Source: Sanguinoderma infundibulare (lineage: Eukaryota > Basidiomycota > Agaricomycetes > Polyporales > Polyporaceae). Taken from it: a DNA stretch of 64,000 nucleotides. Under the pieces are notes generated by a model. That model saw only the letters and a list, made by a program, of their open reading frames with translations. It did not search any database and was not told the DNA's origin. Each line of letters opens with the position of its first letter. The first letter of the stretch is position 1. Where the stretch lies: positions 2,170,001 to 2,234,000 of the forward strand of contig JAVLRN010000002.1 of assembly GCA_032821775.1 (NCBI GenBank), given 5' to 3'. Below are positions 1 through 10,504 of this stretch, piece after piece. A program made the position numbers and the translations under genes.

Positions 1-372
1 CTCCTCCCTACCCGCACCCAGCATGTCTACAGCAGGGACCCATCTACACCCTGGGACCAGCTTGACTGGATGCCATGGGACGATGTCCCAGTCGACGACT
101 CGAACAAGGAGATCATTAGTCCATCACCGCAGGACGAGGACCGAGCTTCATCGTCGAGCTACAGTCGCAGTGTATCGTACCTCGACGAGTGGGACTCCCC
201 GTCCCATCTTAGTGATGAAGACCACCTTTCAGACTACGGTACTATACACCTATCCCCCGCCGATGAACTTTTAGACCGAGCCTTCCAGGACTGTACACGA
301 AACCCCATGGACGTGGCCTGAGAGTTTCTTGAAGCTGAAAGGTCGGGACGACCTTAACGGAGAGGGGAGCTA
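1..372 (+). mobile_element. Gypsy-type retrotransposon: 3' end of polyprotein and polypurine tract
   Basis: An open frame runs from the window edge to a stop at 319-321. It is acidic and Ser/Asp-rich and ends in NPMDVA. A purine-rich stretch follows (about 354-372) and then an LTR that starts TGTTACG. An ORF tail, polypurine tract and LTR in this order is the usual 3' end of a Ty3/Gypsy element. No reverse transcriptase or integrase domain lies inside the window, so the Gypsy assignment comes from this layout. The body of the element must lie to the left of the window. Confidence 0.55.
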
Positions 373-1805
373 ATGTTACGACACTAACATTGGGGTTATC
401 ATTTTTCTTTACTACACCTACCCCGCATGGACTTACACCACTATCGCTACCATCCCGGACTTCACATCCCTCATGTGCACATAGGGATTATACCCATACC
501 ATCCACTCCTCCACCGACCGTCCATAACCATGGACATCCACACTCATTATCCATGACCCTTACGTATCCCCAGACTATCATGGACTTATACATTGCCTCC
601 TACTCTAGGCCATACCATGGACAGTTCACTCGTTTATCGCCTATTGATATATGCTCAGATGACACCATCCCCTCGCACATATCAAGGCCACCTTGGACCT
701 ATAATATAGACACGCTCACAAGATCGTGTCTCGACTATTCCATAACAGTACAGTAGACTGTGTCGTACACAGTCTAACCTCACATCCTCCTCAGAGACTG
801 GACCATCAACAGCCAGTCTCCACCTTTACTATCATCAGCAACTGTGCTAGGCACAGTTCCCCATCAGTCCTTACTCCAACTATCGTACATGGACTTACGA
901 CCAGACTAGACACGCCCACGTGACCGTGTCCCGGCAAGGACATGTATCAAGCGCTCTAGACTGTGTCCTACACAGTCTATCCCTCATCTAATACTCAGGC
1001 TCACTGTGACTCCTCCAACAGTCCACAGTCTATAGTCACATCCAGAACATTTCACCAAGTGTTGGAACGTTCTCAGTATGACTCCGGATTCGTCAACAGG
1101 ACTCATCCCGACTCGGACCCCAACAGGGCTCAGCTCACAAGTCATACTGCACAGTCCATTGTGCACAGTCCTCCACGATGACTCATCATGACTCATCCAC
1201 AGTCATGCTGACTCATTCCACAGTCATGATGACTCATGGCACAGTCCACAGTGCACAGCCCGCAGCAATGACTCACCATGACTCATCCCGCAGTCATGCT
1301 GACTCATTCTGCAGTCACGATTACTCAGTCCACAGTCTACAGCAGCAGTCTGAACATACCATACATAGTACTTTACCTAGTTACAACCTGAGTCAGCCGC
1401 AGCACTCAGATGTATATATAAGGGGCGACGCACCAGTAGCGACCCCCAGTTTTCAGTCTCCTGTTTATCCAATGGAGTTTACCCTACTCTATAGAAACTG
1501 CCTAGTTTCTAGTTCATAAGTCACACCAATAGGGGACCACCCCCATGTCTCCCTAAGTCATGTACAAAAAGGTCTTTCAGAAGATACTTTAGTCGCCTGC
1601 ATCGTTACCAGGCCATAGTAGTCAACGACTGTAGATCAGACATCTAAGTCATTGCCTACAGACTAGGGGACTCTCCTTTGGACATTCCCGTCTCTTGGGT
1701 TGTTCGGACAACAACTCATGGCTTTACTTCGATAAGTAAGGCTAGATCCAATACTAGTCTACGTATTGATACCTGCATAAGGTTTGCAGGTATTGAGACG
1801 TAACA
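373..1805 (+). repeat. 3' long terminal repeat of the Gypsy-type element
   Basis: The LTR opens with TGTTACG and closes with its reverse complement CGTAACA, the usual TG...CA form. The right boundary is fixed by the target: a Copia integrase reading frame resumes at the next base and stays open. A TATA box (TATATATAAG, 1413-1422) marks the likely U3/R promoter. Upstream of it are seven exact TGACTCA heptamers (see separate entry). The short ORFs inside (427-756, 1178-1519) are low-complexity by-products of the repeats and are not called as genes. Confidence 0.7.
1179..1306 (+). promoter_or_regulatory. Array of seven TGACTCA (Gcn4/AP-1-type) sites in the LTR
   Basis: Exact TGACTCA occurs at 1179, 1189, 1209, 1230, 1269, 1279 and 1300, all in 128 bp and 107-234 bp upstream of the LTR TATA box. 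TGACTCA is the classical site of Gcn4/CpcA-type bZIP activators. The spacing is 10-39 bp and each site is embedded in short CAGTCATG/CTCAT repeats, so the array probably grew by local duplication. The inferred role is amino-acid-starvation or stress control of the element. Confidence 0.6.
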
Positions 1806-4639
1806 CATCCCTCAATCTTGGTGGGAATTCTCCTTCGAACACACAGTGCACCTGTACAACAGGACCCCGATTCGTCGCCTTGAATGGCAGACACCATATG
1901 AACTTTTGAATGGTACCAAGCCAGACATCAGTCACCTACACATCTTCGGTTGTAGTGCTGTCATGCGTGGTGTATGACTGATCTGTTGGACAGGTACAGG
2001 CTGGCAGGAGCCCCAGTTCAGCACCAGAACTGTCTTGGCTCTGAGGAGCCCATCTTTAGGTTCAGAGAGCTGCCAGGGTGAAGAGAGGATAGGGAGTCAG
2101 TCCAGGAAGGACCGGGGGAGGAAGGTGAGAGCTCCAGGTGCAGGATGCGTGCCAGGCACAACATGATCTAGTGCAGACTCTACATGTACTCCCTATTCGT
2201 TTACTATACTGCACAGATGATTGGCTTCTTGGCACATGACCTGAAAAGGCTGACTAAGGTTCAAGCATGATGACTGATACACATTGCTGTACACATGCTC
2301 AGTCAGCACAGGTTTTTCCTTTGTATGATAGAACTTTATTGTCAGTTGGGAATGACTATTATACTCTATCCTTTTATCCTTTGAGCATTCCCACACTACA
2401 GACTTTAACCTATTATTCCTCATACTTAATTGTCTGAGGATAACTTTTATCCTGATCTATTGTACTTGAGAATATTCTCAGGTATATAGCACAATGATTG
2501 TGCATATTTTATGGTATGGATATGTTATTCCCATGCTGATTGGTGGACTATTGTTTATTCCTTTATTGTCCATAGGATTATTTCTCACAGCCTGTATATA
2601 CTCATTGTCCAAGGACAATAAGCACTTTGACAGTATTGTGATATTTTTAGATACAGTATTGTGTCTATAGCCTATTGTCCAGTCTTAGCACAATAGCACA
2701 ATAGCCTGTTTATTTATATTTGATTCTAGATAGCTACTAGTATATAAGGACCTCAGCTGGGTCCCCCAAGAATGACAATTTCAGTTCCCCTCAGACTGAA
2801 GTCCCACCTCTGACAGGTGTTCCTGGTGCAACTGTGCACAATAGCCTTCTCTTCTGAGAGTTAGAAAGCCTCTGACAGGCTTGCTCTCTATTATCCCCTT
2901 CCATACCTCACCCTTACCTATCATCCCCCATACCTCTGATCACTATCATGAACACCTGGAGGAATATCTGACCTAAAGTCTGGTCCGATTACTTCAGGCA
3001 CATATTATCTAGTAGTACTTTCTATTAGGTAGTTTGTGCGTATCTCAGTGCATATGTCTTTTTGCCACCTGAAGTTTGCAAGAACAAATTATCACCCAAA
3101 TCAGAGCTGATGATTTATATTGGTGTCGGTGCCGGTAACCACAACCATAAGTTCATGCGCTCACCAAACAATGTTATTTTTACCACTTCACAAGCATTAT
3201 TTGATGAAAGTTTGTTTCCTAAATGCTCACATGATAAGAAGTGACAAGGGCAGCAGAGTGTGCCCGAACCAGTTGAACCTGTGGACCAGGCAACTACTCC
3301 TTCTTTACTCCCTGATGATGACGATGAGCAATGTTGTCCTCCCACAAAACCTTTCAAAAAGGGCAAGAGAAATGCACAAGGCCAAGCACATGCACCAGCT
3401 CCAGCTGTCCCCTCTGTACCTCCTCAACCTCGCGCACAGTGCAGAGGAGATGTACCAGAAGTGCAACACCCTATGCTGCCACAACCTCCTCTGGTTGAAC
3501 AGCCAGTTGCACCACGATGGTCTGGGAGGGAGTGGAATGTACCAGTTCATGAAGGCAATGTCTATGGTGAATCATAACACCCTACAGACATTTTTAAGGA
3601 TGTTGAGAAACGGGAATCATGGAAAAAGTTGGTTGGTGAGCAACCAAGTCGCTCTCAGACCCCACCAGCTTCAAGGGATGAGCAGGTTCCCAGACCTAGC
3701 CATGCCCGATCACTTTCACAATCACGACAGAGATCTGCTGAATGCAATCCACCCATTCCACTTCCACCTTCGATGTGCACGTATCGGGAATCAACTCCCA
3801 TAGTCTTGTCTAATAGTAGCGATGATGAGGAAGAGGAGGACTTGGGTTCAGACCCAATACCTGCATTTGTCCCTTCCCAACCTGAACCAGTCACTCCTAG
3901 TCCAGATCGCTCAGACTCCGATGATGACGATGATGATGATGATGACAAGGAAGAAGATGATGATGAATATAAATCAGAAGAGTCGTCAGGTCACTTGTCA
4001 GAAGAAGTCGAAGGTGTCTTACATGCAGCTAGAACTGATGTGGCACAACTATGCCAGGAAGGGGGAGCTAGTCTCATCCAATACCTTATTGCAAAGGCGA
4101 TTCCACCAGATGAGGGGGAGAAAGTCTCACTGTCCAATGTGTGTGAGTGGACTTACCGTGATATTGCCAGTCTACTAAAGGCTGAGCAAAAGGAGTGGTT
4201 TACCGCTTGCCACAAAGAACTAGAGGCCCTTTGCAGGCACAATGTTTATGACCTGGTTGACCATCCAAAAGGATGTAAAGTCGTGAAAAACCACTGGGTA
4301 TTCGACGTCAAAACTGACGGTCATAAGAAAGCCAGACTTGTAGCGAAAGGCTTCTCCCAGGTCGAAGGTGAAGACTTCGACAAGATATTCTCTCCAGTTG
4401 TCTGCTTCGAGACAGTCCGTCTCATCATGGCACTTGCAGCACTCGAAGACTGACACATCTCAGGACTTGATGTTCGCAGTGCATACTTGTATGGTAAGCT
4501 GGACGAGGAGATCTATCTGGAGCAGCCAGAAGGATTTTGCATCTCTGGCTCCGAGCACAAAGTCTTCAGGTTGAAGTGTGCTCTATATGGGCTTAAGCAG
4601 GCAGGATTAGCATGGTGGTGCACCTTGTCTGAGTCCACT
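1806..4639 (+). mobile_element. Copia retrotransposon pol remnant (integrase and reverse transcriptase), interrupted
   Basis: From 1806 the frame reads as the end of a Ty1/Copia integrase core: SWWEF, then VHLYNRTP, TPYELLNG and HIFGCSA. It breaks at 1958 at a solo LTR and resumes at 3047 (NKLSPKSELMIYIGV, FMRSPNNVIF). An acidic and proline-rich linker follows, then an RVT_2-type reverse transcriptase at about 4141-4639 (WTYRDI, NHWVFDVKTDG, ARLVAKGFSQ, ALYGLKQAG). In-frame stops at about 3242, 3575 and 4452 show that it is dead. The RT ends before its catalytic YxDD motif because TE-A begins at 4640. RNase H and LTRs are not in the window. Confidence 0.88.
1959..3046 (+). repeat. Solo LTR-like insertion inside the Copia integrase frame
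   Basis: The Copia frame reads TGTAGTGC, is broken here, and resumes exactly as AGTGCATATGTC after 3046. The 5-base AGTGC is therefore duplicated at both sides (1954-1958 and 3047-3051), as expected for LTR-element integration. The insert starts TGTCATGC, has a TATA box (TATATAAGG near 2740) and carries no protein domain. It is best read as a solo LTR left by recombination. The right end is not a clean CA unless the duplication is counted as four bases. Confidence 0.7.
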
Positions 4640-4975
4640 CTGGAAAAACCTTCCCAAGCTACTTTGGTGAAAGTACAACTAAAAAGTAGAAATTAGTGCC
4701 ATTAGAAAAGCATTAGTGAGTTAGGGAAATTTAGCCTAAGATTCTGTAGGTCCCCCTTTTCCTTCGTTCTATCTTAGAAGGATTAGGGATGAAGTAGCAC
4801 TACTGGCCCTAATCCTTCCCTAATCCTTCCCTACAGTAGTGCTAATTTATCCCTAATCCTTCCTAATTGTTCCTAATGCAGGACTACAGGTTCAGTATCT
4901 CAGAGATTTGCTGGGCTGTCCAGAACTTGCACACACCACATAGAAGATAGACGTGAAAGTGTATATTGAGCATAA

Positions 4976-6248
4976 CTAATACACACACGCTGTAGCTACA
5001 GACAAGCCAACCATCATCACCAGATGTGGGGAGATCCTTCTGAGTGTTGAGAGCAGGCTGTGTGCAGGCTGAGGAGATGGCGAGAAAGCAGAAGCACAGG
5101 CGGCGGCAGAGATGGCAGGCAGCGGAGCAGGTGGTGGGAGGATGGGGGTGTCGAGACAGCCACGACTGTCAAGAAGCGCCTTCTTGAGGGCATCGATCTT
5201 CTGGCGCAGGGTCACGTTTTCGCTCTTCATGCTGCCGAGTTCGGTGCAGATCGCATCGATCAGCCGGTCGTGTTCCACAATATCGCCCTCGAGCATGGAG
5301 AGGTACTCTAGAACATGATGTCAGCCACTGAACTCTAAATTCGCAGCATACCAGGACAAAGACGGGGATGAGAGCATTTTTGCTGACAGCGCCTCTGGAC
5401 AGAAACCGTTCGTGGTGCATATCATCAAACCCCGGTCCCGGTTTCAACACGTGCGCATGTCGCACAGCACCAGCTCGAGAGCATGCCAGTGAGACAGGGC
5501 AATGGAGAGAGAGAAACGCACCCTTGCGACAGACGCAGAAGTTGCATGCGCTAATCTTGTTGCGAAGCTGCCATTTCTGCTCAGAGGACATCTTCTTGTC
5601 CTCCTCGGGCAACGGCCACCAGTCGTCGGGGTCGCTCGAGGTCGTGGCAAGCATGTTGACAGGCGACTCCTTCTTTTTGATGCTGGCAGTGCGCTTGACG
5701 ATGCGGCCGTTGCAGGCAGTGCCCTTGTGGTTGGCCTTGTCCTTGCCGCCGACCTTGATGGCGGGGAGGATGTGGTCCTCGGGGATCGTTTGAAGGTCAT
5801 CATCGATGGCGAGGCCATCGTCATCGCCTTCTTCCTTTTCATCAAAGTCGCCCGCCACCTTGGAGGCTGCGGGGGTGTGCATGAGCTGGGGATCGATGCT
5901 GGGAGAGTTCGCCGAGGCAGAGCCGGAGCCGGAAACTGAGGACTCGGGGCTGGACATGGGGGCATAGAATGTGAGGAAGTCATAGCGAGAGGGGACAAGC
6001 GAGCTATGGTCAGTGGGGGTGCCAACTGGCATGGAGGAGGGGAGCTGACCATGGGGGGCATTGAGACAGGCCCGGATGAGGTTCTGACCCTCTGGTTGGG
6101 TGATGAGGGGCTGGCGCTTTGCGGTGAAGGTGTAGACGAGACTGGTCTCGGACATGATGAGGAGGAGGACTTGAGTGCCGGTGAGGGTGGAGAGCTTGTA
6201 CACCTGGAGGGTGGGACAGGGGATGAGGACATAAGAAGAAAGAGGCAA
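4976..6248 (-). pseudogene. Captured MCM1-like MADS-box and bZIP fragments fused inside TE-A
   Basis: Reading leftwards, the first part matches the second half of an SRF-type MADS domain (LSTLTGTQVLLL, SLVYTF, QPEGQNLIRACLNAP). It is preceded by a pyrimidine-rich acceptor and AG, so a host intron border was taken along. The frame runs on into an S/T/P-rich stretch and then a bZIP region: WWPLPEEDKK, then QLRNKISACNFCVCRK, an intron, and a leucine zipper (5296-5110; LEGDIVEHDRLIDAI, LRQKIDALKKALL). Family bZIPs have Arg at the three Cys positions in CNFCVC; each change is a CGC-to-TGC transition. DNA contacts would be lost, so this is a decayed chimera. The MADS N-terminal helix is missing. 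Confidence 0.7.
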
Positions 6249-6267
6249 CGTGGTGAGTGGGAGGAGA

Positions 6268-6340
6268 CTCCAAAGTCTTAGATGCTCGATTCAGTCGCAC
6301 GTCGAATGTGGTGCCACCACGTCGAGCATCTAAGACTTTC
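6268..6340. repeat. Central hairpin of TE-A
   Basis: AAGTCTTAGATGCTCGATTC on the left arm is answered by CGAGCATCTAAGACTTT on the right, with a short imperfect middle. The same hairpin lies at 61048-61107 in TE-B. In both elements it sits near the midpoint, and the decayed coding stretches point away from it on both sides. Confidence 0.75.
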
Positions 6341-6399
6341 GGCCTCTCATCTCCCCTCCCACTCACCACATCGCCATCCTCATCCGACCATCTTCAGAA

Positions 6400-7450
6400 C
6401 CCACAGCCTGTCCTGCATTGTCTCCCCACTGCAGCTTCTTCCCTATCAGTAGTCCATTCCAGAGGGCCAGTCCACCGACGTGTCCTCCCAGCCCTCCCCT
6501 TGTGAATCGCAATCGCCCAAGCAGGACGACGCCTCCCCAACAAAATCGGATGGTGTGCCGCAGCAGCAACCCGCGAAGCCACAAGCCACCTTCGTCACAA
6601 AGCTCTATGCGTACGTCCACCCGACGTGTCTCTTTCCTGCACCGTTGTGCTAACCGTGCGACATCCGATCGCCCTTCTTTGCTCTCCACATCCTCCTCTG
6701 CCATCTACTCGCCCTGGCTCCTTCCTTCTCCATGGACCATCCCAAAGGGCCGGTCAACTGCCGCATATTCACACTGTGTGACTGTCTGCGGGCAGCAGGA
6801 CGACGTGAGGCACAGGAGGGGGGCTCCAACGAGGCTGTGGAAGACGAAGAGGACGACAATGAGGAGGATGGGGAGGCGCGGGCGTGGGTGTGGGCAGAGA
6901 CCATAGGATGGTAAGTACTTACATTCGGTCTCCTCACCCTCGCTCTCCATCGTCTGCCCGCCACAACTCCTTCTGTGCAACCAGGCGACGGGCCAGCCAC
7001 TCACCATTCATGCTGTCATCCTTGACCTTGTACAGGCTGAATTCAACCCACTGGAGCTGGAGCTTCTGTATGCCAGGCTGAAGATGGTGGTGATGCTTGT
7101 CATCGAGGACATCATCCATGACTACCACCTCGCTGTTCACCATTCCATTGAGGCATTTATCATACCAGGTATGTGATTCTGTCATTTACTACACCGTGTG
7201 CAGCCAGATGACTGCGAAGCAGATCTGATTGGCGTGGTGCGCGAGGGGGAGATCCACTTCAAGTCCACGAAGGACCTCAAGGATGTGGATGATTTGAATC
7301 ACAACCAGCTCCTCAGTGATGTCTTGGTATACCTGTTCTTCTGGGGACAATAATTTGTGACTTGCTGATGCATATCTTGACAGATCTATCGTGATCTGAA
7401 TCACCTTCCATAGGATGTCTAGAAGGTATGTGGCGCACAGGATCTCCAGG
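6400..7450 (+). pseudogene. Decayed coding cargo in right half of TE-A
   Basis: Short open stretches with plausible splice sites point rightwards. The stretch at about 6520-6615 (DDASPTKSDG, PQQQPAKPQATF, VTKLY) has a weak likeness to the start of an HSF-type DNA-binding domain and is shared with TE-B (minus strand, about 60,690-60,590). Further on, a stretch at 7040-7180 reads NPLELELLYARL and VVMLVIEDIIHDYHLAV, followed by GEIHFKSTKDLKD; I do not recognise it. No full domain or start can be assembled. The ORF at 7189-7830 on the other strand has no supported function. Confidence 0.4.
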
Positions 7451-8183
7451 GACTTCACGATTCTAACGTGAGTCGCCAAAATTTGTAGGATAGCCTTCTC
7501 TCGGGGCTTTCCCCGGCGCTGATTGGCCTGTATTCTCTCTTCCGTGAAGGTTCCATTTATGCGAATGAATACGACATGGCCAATATGATTTGCCACACGT
7601 TCATTTAAGTTCCCCCTTGCTTCGCTCATAGAAGTCTCGGCTCTCAGCTCAGATTCAGTAACTCCATATGTTCTTGCTTGACTTGATATCTGTTGTGTAT
7701 GTGTATTGTAATGCATGTTTGTTGCTGTCCCTACATAGTGTGGCTTATAATGCTGTTCCTTGGTGTTGTTCATGGTGTGTATAACACTGAATGTGATGTC
7801 AAAGCACCCAATCATACTGGCATGTTTCACTTGTGAAAATAGGTCAAAAGTAGTGCAAAGTAGTACTAATTAGTACAACTGCTGTTCCTGTCCATCTGAT
7901 AGTGCATATTATTACTATTCTAAAGATCCCTCTGTATATTAGTCCAAATTAGATGCAATTAGTTCAAATTAGTTCAAATTAGTTCAAATTAGATTGGCAA
8001 TACCTCCATTAGATCATAGTTGTAGTGAATACATCAAATTAGCTTGGGAGGGTTTTCCTGATGTCTCCTCACTCGTCTCTACAAGCCTCTCTCCCTCTCT
8101 AGCCAGGTAAGTATGTGTGACTACTGCGTGTAGTTGTCCCCCATAGTAGTATCCCCACTATGCTCGACAATAGGGCAGCTGCC

Positions 8184-9780
8184 ATAGCAATTTGGTCAGC
8201 AAGAGAAGAAGATATGGCATAGAGTTGAGCTTACCTTTCCTTCAAGAAGCTCATACAAGACAACACCCATAGAGAAGATGTCGGCGGTATACGAATGCCA
8301 TCCATGTGGGCAGTCCATACCACGAGCATAGAAGCCACCCTCGACATCTGGGCCAAAGACTTTGAGTGCCATATAGCCGAGCGTGCTGCAGTAGCATTTG
8401 GTCATGTCACCACTGCCAGCTTTATGATGGCCATCGACATTGGGGTTTTTGGGGAGCTCCCACTTGGGATTGCCGGCGCTGCGCCACAGCTGCTCTTCGA
8501 CCAGGCATCCGAAAGTGTGTGCGTACCCGAAGTCACTGAGGATGATGTGGCCTTTGTAGTCGAAGAGGATGTTTTCCGGCCTTATGTCCCTGTGCACGAT
8601 GTGCTTCTCGCGGAGCTTCTCAACAGCAAGGATCTGGCAGTGTGTCTGATTCAATGAGGGTGTGGCAGCAAAGATGCGGAGAATGCACATACGAGCTTGA
8701 CCAGGATGGAATGGGCATCGTCCTCGGAGAAGCGTTGCAGCCGGGTCATCACCTCCCGGAGGTCCGTCATATGCAATGGCTGAGAAGAATGTCAGCCTCG
8801 TGCATGTAGATAAAAAGCAAATAATAAGTACTCACGAATACGGAGAAGAAATGGTGCGGTGTCTCGAAGGCGGCCTGGAGATTGGTGATGAAGGGGCAGC
8901 CCTTCAAGGCCTTGAGAACATGATGGGACATGAAAACCTGGGCCAACTGGGCGTGCGGCAGGTCTTCCTTAGGGACCACCTTGACGGCATGCCGCTTCCT
9001 GTCGCGGCGGCCAATAGCAGCGAGTACGGTACCCTCTGGGCCATTGCGACGGACCTCGTAGAAGAGGTAGTCGTCCGGGCTGGGCTGGCGACTGACGTGA
9101 CGGTTGGAGATGGATGCGGAGACAACAGCAGCCGGTAGCCGGATCGTCTCGTCGTCGGATGGTTCTGACGATGGCGATGGCATCTCGTCGCCGGACGGTT
9201 CGGGGGATGAGAAGACCTGGGTAGGCGCAACATCGACTTCGGGGGATGGAACGAGCTGGGTAGATGCGACATCGGCTTGGGGCTCTGGGGCATTGCAAAG
9301 CGATTGCGAGGCGAACTGGAGCGACGGGTGTTCCGGAACCACAGGGTCGGAGCTGGGACGAGTGCTAAAATGGTTGTCGACGACCGCCTCGGGCTCTGGA
9401 TCTTCACAAGGTGAGACTGAGGTCTCCTCGGGCAATGAGTGTTCCGGAACGACAGAGTCGGTGCTCGGACGACTGCTGCAATGGTTACCGACGACCGGGG
9501 CGGTCTCGGCGTCCTGCTCGAGCTGGTCAGACCCACTCGCGAAGGAACCTAACGGGGGAACACGACGTACTTCACGAACCATTCCACCGAGATGGGCATC
9601 CTTCTCGACTTCCAGAGGGACGTCTTCGGAGACAGTGGGCACTCCAGATGGGGGAGCACGCCGTTCCTTCTTGGAGGCTCACCGGTCGCGGAACCGGCGC
9701 GCGAGCTGTCCTGGGTGAGCGTTCACCTTGTCCTTGTCCTTATCCTTGTTTGAAAGGAGAGCCTTGAACTTGAGAGGCAT
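8184..9780 (-). pseudogene. AGC-like kinase, copy 1: premature stop and lost 3' end
   Basis: The ATG at 9780 starts the same basic N-terminus as copy 2 ([14 protein letters not shown]), but codon 34 is TGA (9679-9681) where copy 2 has TTC. The kinase domain has [28 protein letters not shown] (Arg for the usual catalytic-loop Lys) and SDFGYAHTFG. The APE motif is degraded to MALKVFG. Introns are in the same places as in the intact copies. After LLEGK and the next intron only about 16 bases of exon 5 remain (to about 8184); the rest of the domain and the tail are missing. About 600 bp of promoter region is shared with copy 2. It is a dead relative, closest to copy 4. Confidence 0.85.
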
Positions 9781-10504
9781 GGTGACTAAGGGTAAGAACC
9801 AAAGGACAGAGCGGATGCGGTGGAGGTGGTAGACGGAAAGGAAGCGAGGGGATGAAGAGCGACAGGCTGCGTTGGGGTAGATATACGGCAAAGGTTCCGT
9901 CAGCCGTCTGAGCTACCCAGAGGGCTGACGGGGAAGTGGGCATCTATTCTGCGGTCGCGATCGAGACGCGACCCACTTCAGTCTGCGGAGTCCGCGCTGA
10001 CCACGTCAGCCTCCTCGTACAACGTCTTGAGGGACGCACGCCATGACAATCTTAAGAGAATCTAACTCAGTCTTTAAAACTGGTGAAACAAAGGCATACC
10101 CACCCGTGCAAATCTCAGCGTGGTCCTCGGCGCGATGATCGATGTTGAAGTGACAGAGCGGACCATGGGCGCTTGATTTACCGTTTGTGGAACCGCATTG
10201 CCAGCCGAGTGCCTTTCCGATGATGCACGATGATATCATCGAGCCATTGACATTGACAAGAGCTCGCGTTTCAGTACTTCAGTAGTGGCACTTGTCCCCA
10301 TGCATGTCTTGACAGTTTTCACCAGATCGTGGTCGGTGGCAGCTAGTGTGTTTGGCTTCATATGTCATTCGCACCGTTAATAGGGAGAGTGCCTCCTTCA
10401 TAGACAAGAGAGCATACAGACTAGCCAGCAGATACTGTATGAGTTAGACATGAAAGGTTAACAATCGATCCCAATGGGCGTCGTCGGGCAAAAGTACTTG
10501 CCCA

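Larger units (their letters stand above)
4640..8060. mobile_element. TE-A: 3.4 kb TIR element carrying host gene fragments
   Basis: The left end reads CTGGAAAAACCTTCCCAAGC. The right end is its near inverted match, AGCTTGGGAGGGTTTTCCTG. About 300 bp next to each end is shared with TE-B (59552-62802) in opposite orientation, including TTAGGGATAAAGTAG-type hairpins near one end and TTAGTTCAAA repeats near the other. A central hairpin (6268-6340) is also shared. No transposase is visible. Cargo: a MADS-box/bZIP chimera on the minus strand left of centre, and another decayed coding stretch on the plus strand right of centre. No convincing target-site duplication was found, and the right flank is not Copia, so a rearrangement may have followed insertion. 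Superfamily unknown. Confidence 0.72.

Noticed and set aside
1178..1519. 113-residue ORF in the Gypsy LTR
   Set aside because: It is the translation of the TGACTCA repeats and crosses the LTR TATA box.
4640..8060. TE-A as a simple insertion in Copia
   Set aside because: The right flank does not continue the Copia reverse transcriptase and no target duplication is visible, so rearrangement or deletion must also have occurred.
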